The notes under the pieces: generated by a model
Database searches by the model: none
Told to the model about the DNA's origin: nothing
Seen by the model: the letters and a program-made list of their open reading frames with translations, nothing else
NCBI GenBank assembly: GCA_029865665.1
Contig: JARXAV010000301.1
Location: 1-7,427, forward strand
DNA: 7,427 nucleotides
Source of the DNA: Flectobacillus sp.
Lineage (GTDB): Bacteria > Bacteroidota > Bacteroidia > Cytophagales > Spirosomataceae
Direction: 5' to 3'
Program-made: the position numbers and the translations under genes
In this document: positions 1 through 6,209 of the stretch, in pieces
How the letters are laid out: every line of letters begins with the position of its first letter
Position numbering within the stretch: the stretch's first letter is position 1

Positions 1-100
1 AGTCACGTTGATGATACTGCAATCACATGCGGGAAAGTAAATAAGCTCCAAATTATTATACAAGCAGAAAAAGCCACCTCCAAAGGGTGGCTTTTTGCAT
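1..100 (+). other. possible 3' end of a plus-strand gene running in from the left
   Basis: A strong terminator stands at 68-96, so a gene on the plus strand probably ends just before it. Two frames are open from the left edge. One stops at TAA 38-40 (ending ...LQSHAGK), 27 bases before the terminator stem, which is the more natural layout. The other runs through the terminator to TGA 98-100. Too little coding sequence is present to choose between them or to name a family. The gene could also be a minus-strand gene that starts further left. Confidence 0.2.
68..96. terminator. strong bidirectional intrinsic terminator
   Basis: AAAAAGCCACC (68-78) and GGTGGCTTTTT (86-96) form a perfect 11-bp stem with a 7-base loop. 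The stem has a GC-rich core and is flanked by an A run on one side and a T run on the other, so it would terminate transcription in either direction. It most likely ends the gene to the left of the window and also insulates it from readthrough coming off the GH10 gene. Confidence 0.85.
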
Positions 101-626
101 GAATAGCCTACCACAACTACCAACACAACAAAAAAGCCCCAACAAGAAATCTCGCTGAGGCCGTATCATGCAGAACTATTTACTAAATATTCTAAGGTGT
201 AGATGAACCTTATTACAAAGTTCTCCCTTGTAACGGATAATATTCAAAAAGTCACAGAAAGCTCTATTATTTTATAAATTTTTGTAGCTATTAAACTACC
301 TGAAAATAAATATGCGAAGAATAGCTAATAATATGCCTACTTTATTGAAGAATTGGAAATTCTAAATATAGTGTTAATCCTAATGTAACACTATATTATT
401 TATTGTTGTATTTCGACAATGCTTTTCTTAATTAATATAATATCAGCCAATATCTGTATTGCTATCCAAGTTGAATATTACTTCTTTAGTGTAACAGTAT
501 TTTCTGGTTTTAAAATTACGAATTTGATAATAGACTGAATTATCATAAACTAGATTCGCTCTTTGGTATAGTTGGTACTTGGCTATTGATTGTAGACTTG
601 ATTACATGCTAGTAAGAGTATCCTAA
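101..626. other. gene-free AT-rich gap downstream of the GH10 gene
   Basis: I see no convincing coding sequence on either strand in this 526-base gap. An orphan half-terminator (AAAAAAGCCCC, 130-140) has no matching arm nearby and may be debris of a deletion. A small inverted repeat TTACAA...TTGTAA lies at 213-233. The only strong structure is the double hairpin at 349-397. Confidence 0.6.
349..397 (-). terminator. tandem hairpins, possible terminator of the GH10 transcript
   Basis: AATATAGTGTTA (365-376) pairs perfectly with TAACACTATATT (386-397), giving a 12-bp stem with a 9-base loop. One base away, AGAATT (349-354) pairs with AATTCT (358-363) around a 3-base loop. In the sense of the GH10 transcript these hairpins come 230-280 bases after the stop codon. 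There is no clean T run after either stem, so this may be a weak or processed 3' end, or a protein-binding palindrome, rather than a classical terminator. Confidence 0.4.
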
Positions 627-2378
627 TTACCTACTAACTATAATTTTTTGGGTTATTAGTATACCATTTTCTTTCTTAACAGAGACTAAATACGTGTTTG
701 GTAGTAATGAACTAACATCAAATGTAATGCTGTGTGTACCCTGTGGTAACGTACTCTTTGAAGTTTTTCTCAAAATAACACCTGTAAAAGATAGTAATTC
801 TATATCTATATTTTGTTTAATTTCGTTATAAAATTGTATATTGAGTTTGCTATCACTTACTGGATTTGGATAAACGATAACGCTGTTTTTATCCAAAACC
901 TCTGTTTCGACTTCAAGTTCAGTAGCTAAAGGTGCTTCATAACTGGTGAACTCTATATATCCGTTGCAGTTCATCATTTGGCTATAACCTCCGCCTCCAC
1001 AACGTCCATTTGAATAAAATGCGGTATTGATAGGCTGACTCTCAGCTTGTAACGTATTACCATTCACTTGTAAGTAATCTACTTCAACGTCTCTAGTACT
1101 TGTATCATTGGCTACCTGTAGTCTTACTGTACCAGTATCTGTAGAAGTAGTTGAATAGTTAGTAAAGGAAGTAGTTAAATAATAGGTAGCTATCACGGTA
1201 TTATTAATTACCAATTGTAATTGCCCCCCTGAGGCTGTAGCTCTGGCTCTCGTCACGAATGAACGACTTGTAGTTGGACAAGATGCAAACGGAGCTGGAG
1301 CTGGGCAGCAAGCCAAAGAGGGTATGCCAGACATGTAACTTCTAAGCCAAGACATAGCAGGTCTATCTGTTCCATCAGCATACATAATACCTGAGTCTGT
1401 GCCTCCAGACCCTGTAACTCTATTCCCACTAATCCAGGTTTGCCCTTGAATGTAACCCCAAAAAGTAATACCTGCTACTCTTGGGTGTTCCCAAGCTACA
1501 GGTAATAAGCTACTAAATACGTTACGTTGTTTGGTTTCATTGGGATTCGCTGGTGTATCAAATTCGGTTATATGGATAGGTAAACCTGTGTTGTTCCAGA
1601 TTTCATCTATACATGCGTTGAAGTTTGCAGCGGTAAGGTTTTCGATACCATGTGCTTGAAGCCCCACACCGTCAATCAAATTACGACTTCCATCAGTAAG
1701 ATTTGGAGCATTTTTGATTGCTTTAATCATAGCAATATAAGGCGTACGACAGTTATTCCAGTTCATTTCTACATTATATTCATTAATGAGTAACGTAGCT
1801 GTTGGAAAAGATTTCCTTGCTAATTGAAAACACCAGATAGCCCAGCCATAAGGGTTATTTAGATCTCCTGCGTTAGTGGGTTCCGCTCTATAACCAGCAG
1901 TTAGAGCTGCTTTATAATTGGCAACCATTTGTGTGTTCACAGGTTCATTAAGTACATCAATCATTTTTAATCCACCTAGTGGATTGTAATGAGCTGCTGT
2001 AGCCTCAACCAATTGCATCACTGCAGTTTGAATAGTAGCTACGCTGGCTGTATTTACCCAATTTGGTGTTTGTGCTCCCCAAACCAATGTATGGAATTTA
2101 TACAAGCCGCCATTGTTTTTTGCCCAGTTGTAACCAATGTCTGATGATGTCCAGTTATATACTCCTCTAGTACCTTCAATAGAACCCCATTTTGAGCCAT
2201 TCTCGCTGGTTACTTGATTCCAAAGCCCAGTATAATTACTTGGAACACTATTTGCGACAATGTTTCCAAAGTATTTACCTTTGCAACGACCTAATTGACT
2301 GAATGCTACTTGATAGGTAGATAAAATCAGGACTATATATGTCAGACATACTTTCAAGAGAATAAACATTTTTTCCAT
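627..2378 (-). CDS. GH10 endo-1,4-beta-xylanase with CBM36/60-type module and T9SS sorting domain
   Basis: This 583-residue enzyme should cut the beta-1,4 backbone of xylan outside the cell. Residues 1-27 are a signal peptide, with likely cleavage after AFS. The GH10 barrel spans about 30-350. It shows FHTLVW (His96), the acid/base Glu145 in DVLNEP, GLQAHG (His243), the nucleophile Glu272 in HITEFD, and the TFWGYI strand (305-310). WGAQTPNW replaces the commoner WHxQ(T/L)PxW, a variant I recall from Bacteroidetes relatives. After a Pro/Cys-rich linker (356-368), about 371-480 resembles a Ca-dependent xylan-binding CBM60/CBM36 module, with ANDTSTRDVEVDYLQVNG and a Cys460/Cys471 pair. Residues 496-583 form a type A T9SS C-terminal domain with YPNP at 503-506. 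The start at 2378 gives a complete signal peptide; Met4 is an alternative. It is the last gene of the visible cluster and appears intact. Confidence 0.95.
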   Translation of the reverse strand: MEKMFILLKVCLTYIVLILSTYQVAFSQLGRCKGKYFGNIVANSVPSNYTGLWNQVTSENGSKWGSIEGTRGVYNWTSSDIGYNWAKNNGGLYKFHTLVWGAQTPNWVNTASVATIQTAVMQLVEATAAHYNPLGGLKMIDVLNEPVNTQMVANYKAALTAGYRAEPTNAGDLNNPYGWAIWCFQLARKSFPTATLLINEYNVEMNWNNCRTPYIAMIKAIKNAPNLTDGSRNLIDGVGLQAHGIENLTAANFNACIDEIWNNTGLPIHITEFDTPANPNETKQRNVFSSLLPVAWEHPRVAGITFWGYIQGQTWISGNRVTGSGGTDSGIMYADGTDRPAMSWLRSYMSGIPSLACCPAPAPFASCPTTSRSFVTRARATASGGQLQLVINNTVIATYYLTTSFTNYSTTSTDTGTVRLQVANDTSTRDVEVDYLQVNGNTLQAESQPINTAFYSNGRCGGGGYSQMMNCNGYIEFTSYEAPLATELEVETEVLDKNSVIVYPNPVSDSKLNIQFYNEIKQNIDIELLSFTGVILRKTSKSTLPQGTHSITFDVSSLLPNTYLVSVKKENGILITQKIIVSR

Positions 2379-2457
2379 TTTAATAGAGGGTGCTGTTGAG
2401 ATTTATGAATTACTGATAAAAATGCACTTAAGGATTGTAATGGGACGACTTTCATCT

Positions 2458-2473
2458 GATTTGTAATCAAATC
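2458..2473. repeat. 6-bp inverted repeat in the GH10 leader
   Basis: GATTTG and CAAATC flank a TAAT loop, forming a perfect small hairpin between the operator-like site and the GH10 start codon. On its own it is weak. It may be part of the mRNA leader or a half of a regulatory site. Confidence 0.35.
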
Positions 2474-2483
2474 AATCAGATAT

Positions 2484-2497
2484 TGAAAGCGTTTACC
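2484..2497. promoter_or_regulatory. LacI/GalR-family operator-like site before the GH10 gene
   Basis: TGAAAGCGTTTACC has the central CG and flanking A/T half-sites of LacI/GalR-family operators. It fits the Gram-positive cre pattern TGWAANCGNTNWCA at all positions but the last. It lies 105 bases before the GH10 start and just downstream of the -7-like box at 2510-2517, where a repressor would block initiation. Dyad symmetry is imperfect and no LacI-type gene is in view, so this is a motif match only. Confidence 0.4.
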
Positions 2498-2509
2498 TAT
2501 AATGAGGTA

Positions 2510-2517
2510 CAAAATTA
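2510..2517 (-). promoter_or_regulatory. -7-like box of a possible GH10 promoter
   Basis: On the minus strand this reads TAATTTTG, matching the Bacteroidetes -7 consensus TAnnTTTG. No TTG or TTTG is found at the expected 17-23 bases upstream, so the promoter is incomplete by consensus and may need an activator. It would give GH10 its own transcript, separate from the SUMF1-like gene that ends 27 bases upstream. Confidence 0.35.
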
Positions 2518-2543
2518 TTAATTAGAAAATTTAATATTGCTCT

Positions 2544-3380
2544 CTACTTTCCATGACATATTCTTAGCCCTTGATCAGCACCAGTACCATTAGCCTGATG
2601 ACTCCCTCTGAATGAAGGCTCACAGCAAAAATCCCCGCCAATCCATCCGCCGCCTCTCCATGAACGAGATATTCCCGAAGCTGTTTGGGCATCCTGAAAC
2701 CAATCTTCACACCATTCTCTGACATTCCCTGACATATCGTAGATTCCTAATTCATTAGGAAGTTTTGTTCCGACTGACTGCTGCTTTGTATCATTTGCCT
2801 TGATAGCAGGCCAAGACCAGTTACCTGCAAGCACTTTTTTACCTGCATTTTGCCAATACCACGCTACTTTATTGATGTCGTTACTTCCGCTATATTTAAA
2901 ACTCTTACTTTTTTGTCCACCACCAGCAGCATATTCCCATTCTGCTTCGTTCGGGAGTCTATAGCCATTTGCTTTCGGGTTTATGCTAACTACCCACTTA
3001 ACACTATCAAGGGGATTTTTATTTTTTAAATCCTTCTTAGCTTTATCAAGCTTATAATATGGCTGTCTTTTTTCCTCTACACTTCTTTTATTACAGTATT
3101 CGATGCAATCATACCAGCTGACGTTTTCTACTGGTAAATTTTCACCCTTGAATGTAGAGGGATTTTTGCCCATAATCGCCTCCCACTCTTTTTGAGTAAT
3201 TTCATATTTACCAATATAGAAATCAGGTATTTGGGCATTTTTGCCATATAAATTGGATTTAGTATTTATAAATGTTCCGCCTTCAACAAGAATGAAATTT
3301 TCATCAGATTGGCTCTCAGGCTTTTTGGGAGAGCAAGCGTTTATAAGAAATAGCAAGCCTATAATAAATAAATTTTTCAT
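2544..3380 (-). CDS. SUMF1/FGE-like (formylglycine-generating enzyme fold) lipoprotein
   Basis: The protein has 278 residues. Its lipoprotein signal ends in LINAC (Cys16), so it should be membrane-anchored. About 30-275 carries the FGE-sulfatase/SUMF1 fold signature: ILVEGGTF, FYIGKYEITQKEWEAIMG, PVENVSWYDCIEYCNKRS, YRLPNEAEWEYAAGGG (140-155), DMSGNVREWCEDW (215-227) and a final SWRGGGW...FRGS...GLRI block. The paired active-site cysteines of true formylglycine-generating enzymes (CxxxxC close to RYR) are not visible; that region reads FRGSHQANG. It is therefore probably not a sulfatase activator, and no sulfatase is nearby. T9SS proteins GldJ and GldK share this fold but are longer. The gene sits between the deacetylase and the GH10 xylanase, 165 bases from the latter. 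A role in surface binding or assembly is possible but not shown. The ATG at 3380 is chosen because it gives a full lipoprotein signal. Confidence 0.85.
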   Translation of the reverse strand: MKNLFIIGLLFLINACSPKKPESQSDENFILVEGGTFINTKSNLYGKNAQIPDFYIGKYEITQKEWEAIMGKNPSTFKGENLPVENVSWYDCIEYCNKRSVEEKRQPYYKLDKAKKDLKNKNPLDSVKWVVSINPKANGYRLPNEAEWEYAAGGGQKSKSFKYSGSNDINKVAWYWQNAGKKVLAGNWSWPAIKANDTKQQSVGTKLPNELGIYDMSGNVREWCEDWFQDAQTASGISRSWRGGGWIGGDFCCEPSFRGSHQANGTGADQGLRICHGK

Positions 3381-3504
3381 GGATTCTCTAGTTTTATTCC
3401 CAATAAATGGAAGCTACTTTATGGTGATGTATTTTCTATTTAATAGTTTTGATTAGCTAAATTAAGTTGCTTATTATCAAGTGTTTGATGTTTTTCTTGT
3501 GTAT

Positions 3505-3522
3505 TAAATTAGACCTAATTTA
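3505..3522. repeat. 18-bp palindrome upstream of the SUMF1-like gene
   Basis: TAAATTAG, a two-base centre AC, then CTAATTTA make a perfect 8-bp dyad about 125 bases before the SUMF1-like start. Such a short spacer suits a dimeric DNA-binding protein better than an RNA hairpin. No regulator is identifiable. Confidence 0.4.
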
Positions 3523-3668
3523 TAAACAATGTGAATGATGTGTTTTTTATCGTGTAGAAGTAGTACAACTTCGATACTCATGGTATGTTACTTTTATTAC
3601 TATAACTTTTGGAAGATATTTGTATGCTAACCTCTCTTTTAGGATAAAATCTGTTTAAACTTTCTAAA

Positions 3669-3698
3669 ATGGTTATTCTGTGTTTAAATCGTAACCAT
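3669..3698. repeat. 7-bp inverted repeat
   Basis: ATGGTTA (3669-3675) and TAACCAT (3692-3698) are perfect reverse complements around a 16-base AT-rich spacer. It marks the boundary between the AT-rich half and the more GC-rich half of this gap. The function is unknown. Confidence 0.35.
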
Positions 3699-3732
3699 GT
3701 TGTTATGAACTAGCCACCTAAACAGAAAATAA

Positions 3733-3867
3733 CCTCGGTGTCTATCGCAAAAAATAAGCAGATATGTATCCATCGGAGTAGCACACCACGCTTCTGTACT
3801 GAAATGGATATACCTTGCTGAACTCGGTGTATCTACGAAAATTGAGATAGGTTGTTCATCTGAATAA
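3733..3867 (+). pseudogene. possible transposase helix-turn-helix remnant (very tentative)
   Basis: This plus-strand open stretch of 44 codons ends at TAA 3865-3867 and has no start codon of its own. It encodes SIGVAHHASVLKWI, which resembles the GVSHxSVxxWI recognition-helix region of IS1-type and similar transposases. The segment is more GC-rich than the flanks and is oriented against every other gene here, which fits a decayed mobile-element fragment. No catalytic part and no clear element ends are present, and a chance open frame cannot be excluded. Confidence 0.22.
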
Positions 3868-3895
3868 TGTTTGATACAACTATGATACCTATCTC
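3844..3895. terminator. 9-bp stem-loop downstream of the deacetylase gene
   Basis: GAGATAGGT (3844-3852) pairs perfectly with ACCTATCTC (3887-3895), and short inner pairings (TGT with ACA) may shorten the 34-base loop. In the sense of the deacetylase transcript it starts 117 bases after the stop codon. No T run follows, so it could be a 3'-end structure, part of a decayed element, or neither. Confidence 0.3.
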
Positions 3896-4011
3896 TGATT
3901 CGCTGTCACCAAATGAAACACGTTACAAGATGGTAAATTGATTGAAAGTGAATGAATTAAATATTACAGTGGTTGTTACAGAGTTTTGCTGTTTGTATTA
4001 AAAGGTAACTT

Positions 4012-5088
4012 CTATCTTTTGGTAATTCTAATGTCACCTGCGTCGGGGACACCATTAAACATGATATATGGTTTTGCGTTGATAGAAACAATTGAAGAAT
4101 ATACGGATATACCATTTTGAGTTACAGACGCATTTGTCCAACCTGTTGGAAGCGGCCTACGTATAGTTATGGGTACATTGTAAATCGAATTGTTTAGGTT
4201 ATCGGAGAGTCTTAGTGTAACATTTGTGGCATCTGAAGCTAGAGGAGTTAAGGTTACCGCATCTCTTTCTGCGATATATCGTATAACTGAACCAAAACTA
4301 GCTACCCAAAATTTTGCTCCGTTTACATTAAAAAATGATAGACTATTTTTAAACTCCGTTGAAGATAAAGGAGAATACCCACCATCATTATCCATTCCAT
4401 GAATCAAAAATACGGCCCATCCCTCAGTAGAAGCTGCAGCATTTGCTCTGCTCTGAAAATCACTATTAGTTTTAACATTACCAGCACTTCCACAAATAAG
4501 TGAACTTACATTCATGATATTTGAGGGCGTACTACTCTCGACCTGTCCCGAGCAACCACGGCCAGCAATGTATGATTGTTGTGCTATGGAGATACTTCCA
4601 ACACTACAGTTTGGCCAAGCTAATGTACGAGGTGTAATTCCAACATTGGAACTGATAGCATTAGCTGACCCCACAATTTCGGTAGTTTGTTGTGAACTAC
4701 TTAGGGTACTCATAGTTGGATGTGACACGGAGTGACTTGCAACTTCATGCCCATTAGAAGCAGCACTTTTAAGCCCTTGCCAATTTGGATTCCAATTAGT
4801 GACAGTGAAAAGCGTACCTTTAAAACCGTAGGTATTCATTGCTGGTATAGCAATTGCCAACTGATTTCTACAATTGTCATCAAATGTATAGCTCACCGCT
4901 GCTGAACGAAATCCGTTCCATGTTGCTAACTCATAAGGTAATGGTACGGTAGCACTGATTCTTGAATGTTTGGTTTCATTTGAAGTTTCCAGTTCAGAGA
5001 AACTATTTATCTCTTGCTTACACGAATATATTGTAATTAACGCAAAGCTTAGTGAGAAGAATGTTGCAAAAGAGGATTTATGTTTCAT
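4012..5088 (-). CDS. CE4/NodB-type polysaccharide deacetylase lipoprotein, likely acetylxylan esterase
   Basis: This 358-residue protein has a signal ending in TIYSC, so Cys23 would be lipidated. The NodB domain spans about 60-275. The metal/catalytic motif reads SYTFDD (Asp70, Asp71), the zinc-binding HSVSHP supplies His119 and His123, PRTLAWPN (153-160) is the Arg/Pro motif, and WAVFLIHG places His230 as the last catalytic motif. Residues about 276-358 form a beta-rich C-terminal extension that I cannot assign. CE4 enzymes remove acetyl groups from xylan, chitin or peptidoglycan; two xylanases next door make acetylxylan the most likely substrate, by inference. The start lies 92 bases after the GH11 stop on the same strand, and a 17-bp inverted-repeat arm fills part of that gap. 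The two genes are probably co-transcribed. The start at 5088 is needed for the lipoprotein signal. Confidence 0.88.
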   Translation of the reverse strand: MKHKSSFATFFSLSFALITIYSCKQEINSFSELETSNETKHSRISATVPLPYELATWNGFRSAAVSYTFDDNCRNQLAIAIPAMNTYGFKGTLFTVTNWNPNWQGLKSAASNGHEVASHSVSHPTMSTLSSSQQTTEIVGSANAISSNVGITPRTLAWPNCSVGSISIAQQSYIAGRGCSGQVESSTPSNIMNVSSLICGSAGNVKTNSDFQSRANAAASTEGWAVFLIHGMDNDGGYSPLSSTEFKNSLSFFNVNGAKFWVASFGSVIRYIAERDAVTLTPLASDATNVTLRLSDNLNNSIYNVPITIRRPLPTGWTNASVTQNGISVYSSIVSINAKPYIMFNGVPDAGDIRITKR

Positions 5089-5126
5089 ACTAGTTTTATA
5101 GTAGCGTTCTTTTTGATTTCAATTTA

Positions 5127-5143
5127 TTATCAGCGAGTTAGTC
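5127..5143 (+). repeat. 17-bp inverted repeat, left arm (downstream of GH11)
   Basis: TTATCAGCGAGTTAGTC here is the exact reverse complement of 5946-5962. This arm lies in the 92-base gap between the GH11 stop (37 bases away) and the deacetylase start (38 bases away). The match stops at both ends, with a mismatch immediately beyond each side. No direct repeat flanks the outer ends of the pair, so there is no target-site duplication of a recent transposition. Confidence 0.9.
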
Positions 5144-5180
5144 GAATGTCACATGATGATATTTGTCAAATTGAATTAAA

Positions 5181-5921
5181 CTACCAAACAGTTGCGTTTA
5201 TGTAACCGCTTTTTCCACCGAAAGCCTCAACAGCTAAAATCATGTAATCGTAACTACCGAAGCCTTGACCGCCTCTGCTTCTCCAGTTGTTAATGTGATT
5301 TGCCATATTAATAGAACGGTTCGAACCAGTTGTTGCTCCTCCCCAGTTGTCGATGTACTGCCAGAAAGTAGCTGTACCGATAATAGAAGGCTGATTAACT
5401 TGTTGGTGTTTACAGAAACGGTACTGATGACCGTCGCTTGTCATGTAATTTACCGCAGCATTATTTCCATAATTCCATGGCATAAATCCTCTTTCCACTA
5501 CATAGTATTCAATTAGTGGGCTTCTTGTCCAGCCATAAACTCCAACAAAATCATAAGAACCTGTTTGAGATCCAATATTATAGTTTACGGTTCTTGCAGA
5601 ACCAGGATTCCATCCTTTTCCTCCTACTACATCATTCACTCCGCTGTAGTTGATGGCAAAGTTTCCTGCATTACCTTGTGTAATACTAGCAGTTCCTCCA
5701 GCAGTATATAATGACCAGAAGTAGCCATTATTAAAGCCAGTTGCATCTGTCTGTATTTCATTTTGCACGAATCCACTGGTTCTAACTCCTTCTGCTTCAG
5801 GAGCAATATCGGATTCCTTATTACAACTTGTAAAAGTAACTAATCCAGTAACTATCATAGCGATAGCTTTCATGAAGGTAAACCTTCTGATTGTTTTTGA
5901 TAACGATACTAATGCTTTCAT
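5181..5921 (-). CDS. GH11 endo-1,4-beta-xylanase lipoprotein
   Basis: This 246-residue enzyme should hydrolyse internal xylan linkages at the cell surface. The signal peptide ends in TFTSC, giving lipidated Cys33; the following NKESD is acidic, as in some Bacteroidetes surface-export signals. The single GH11 beta-jelly roll spans about 60-246. It shows GGKGWNPG (100-107), the nucleophile Glu138 in PLIEYYVVE, the thumb PSIIGTATF (178-186), and the acid/base Glu232 in AVEAFGGKSG, and it ends at TVW with no binding module. Two conserved spots look altered: Gln174 stands where most family members have the Arg before the thumb (TRxNxPSI), and QYIDNW replaces the usual QYWSVR. The start at 5921 has an A-rich leader typical of the phylum; Met17 would still leave a short signal. 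The gene is framed by a 17-bp inverted repeat and preceded by a structured leader. Confidence 0.93.
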   Translation of the reverse strand: MKALVSLSKTIRRFTFMKAIAMIVTGLVTFTSCNKESDIAPEAEGVRTSGFVQNEIQTDATGFNNGYFWSLYTAGGTASITQGNAGNFAINYSGVNDVVGGKGWNPGSARTVNYNIGSQTGSYDFVGVYGWTRSPLIEYYVVERGFMPWNYGNNAAVNYMTSDGHQYRFCKHQQVNQPSIIGTATFWQYIDNWGGATTGSNRSINMANHINNWRSRGGQGFGSYDYMILAVEAFGGKSGYINATVW

Positions 5922-5945
5922 TTTTTGTTTTTTGAGATTGTTTTT

Positions 5946-5962
5946 GACTAACTCGCTGATAA
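5946..5962 (-). repeat. 17-bp inverted repeat, right arm (GH11 leader)
   Basis: GACTAACTCGCTGATAA is the exact reverse complement of the arm at 5127-5143. It sits 24 bases upstream of the GH11 start codon. The two arms enclose an 836-bp segment containing the whole GH11 coding sequence but not its predicted promoter at 6218-6250. Confidence 0.9.
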
Positions 5963-6044
5963 GTAACTATTTAATTTATTGTTGATTAAACTAAATACAA
6001 AATTTGATTTGCTATACTTCTATTTTTGGGCAATAGTTTTCAGG

Positions 6045-6129
6045 CCTAATAATTTTTGATTATTAGGAAGTTATATAACCCACTCATATCATCTGTAGAT
6101 GAAGAGTTTGTCACTTATAATCTAAGTGA
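6045..6129 (-). ncRNA. hairpin-rich mRNA leader of the GH11 gene
   Basis: Three perfect inverted repeats follow one another: TCACTTA/TAAGTGA (6111-6129, 5-base loop), TCATC/GATGA (6089-6102, 4-base loop) and CCTAATAAT/ATTATTAGG (6045-6067, 5-base loop). If transcription starts from the promoter at 6218-6250 the leader is about 290 bases long, unusually long for one gene, and holds all three. A 13-codon open frame (MSGLYNFLIIKNY, 6046-6087) runs into the last hairpin. This could be a cis-acting control region, but no known riboswitch class is recognised. Confidence 0.35.
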
Positions 6130-6169
6130 AAGACAGTGTTGAGAGAAAAGAAGAAAAGTTAAATATTTA

Positions 6170-6209
6170 TACTGGTCTATACTGTTTAATAGAGTTCTGT
6201 ACTGTTCTA
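6170..6209. promoter_or_regulatory. four contiguous 10-bp direct repeats next to the GH11 promoter
   Basis: The plus strand reads TACTGGTCTA, TACTGTTTAA, TAGAGTTCTG and TACTGTTCTA back to back. Against the consensus TACTGTTCTA the copies match 9, 8, 7 and 10 of 10 positions. A period of 10 bp places every copy on the same face of the helix. The block begins about where the predicted transcript starts, 9 bases past the -7 box. The last copy overlaps a dyad ACTGT-N6-ACAGT at 6201-6216. This looks like an operator for a regulator that binds in tandem. Confidence 0.55.

Larger units (their letters stand above)
3381..4011. other. 631-base gap between deacetylase and SUMF1-like genes
   Basis: No intact gene is visible. 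Its left half is AT-rich with an 18-bp palindrome at 3505-3522 and a hairpin at 3669-3698. About 3700-3900 is visibly richer in G+C and contains a possible transposase remnant (3733-3867), two copies of CTCGGTGT (3734-3741, 3833-3840), an inverted pair TATCCAT/ATGGATA (3767-3773, 3804-3810) and a 9-bp stem at 3844-3895. I found no consensus promoter for the SUMF1-like gene. The nearest -7-like element (TAATTTAG at about 3456-3463, minus strand) is off by one base and lacks a properly spaced -33. Confidence 0.5.

Noticed and set aside
2544..3380. True formylglycine-generating sulfatase activator
   Set aside because: The catalytic Cys pair region is not present by eye (FRGSHQANG instead), and no sulfatase gene is nearby.
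3241..3456. Plus-strand open frame overlapping the SUMF1-like start
   Set aside because: It is antisense to the clear lipoprotein signal coding region and lacks any recognisable motif.
5127..5962. GH11 gene as an intact transposon-like element with 17-bp terminal repeats
   Set aside because: There is no transposase inside, and the bases outside the two arms (ATTTA on the left, GTAAC on the right) do not form a target-site duplication.
6170..6209. CRISPR-like array
   Set aside because: The repeats are only 10 bp, contiguous and degenerate, with no spacers and no cas genes.
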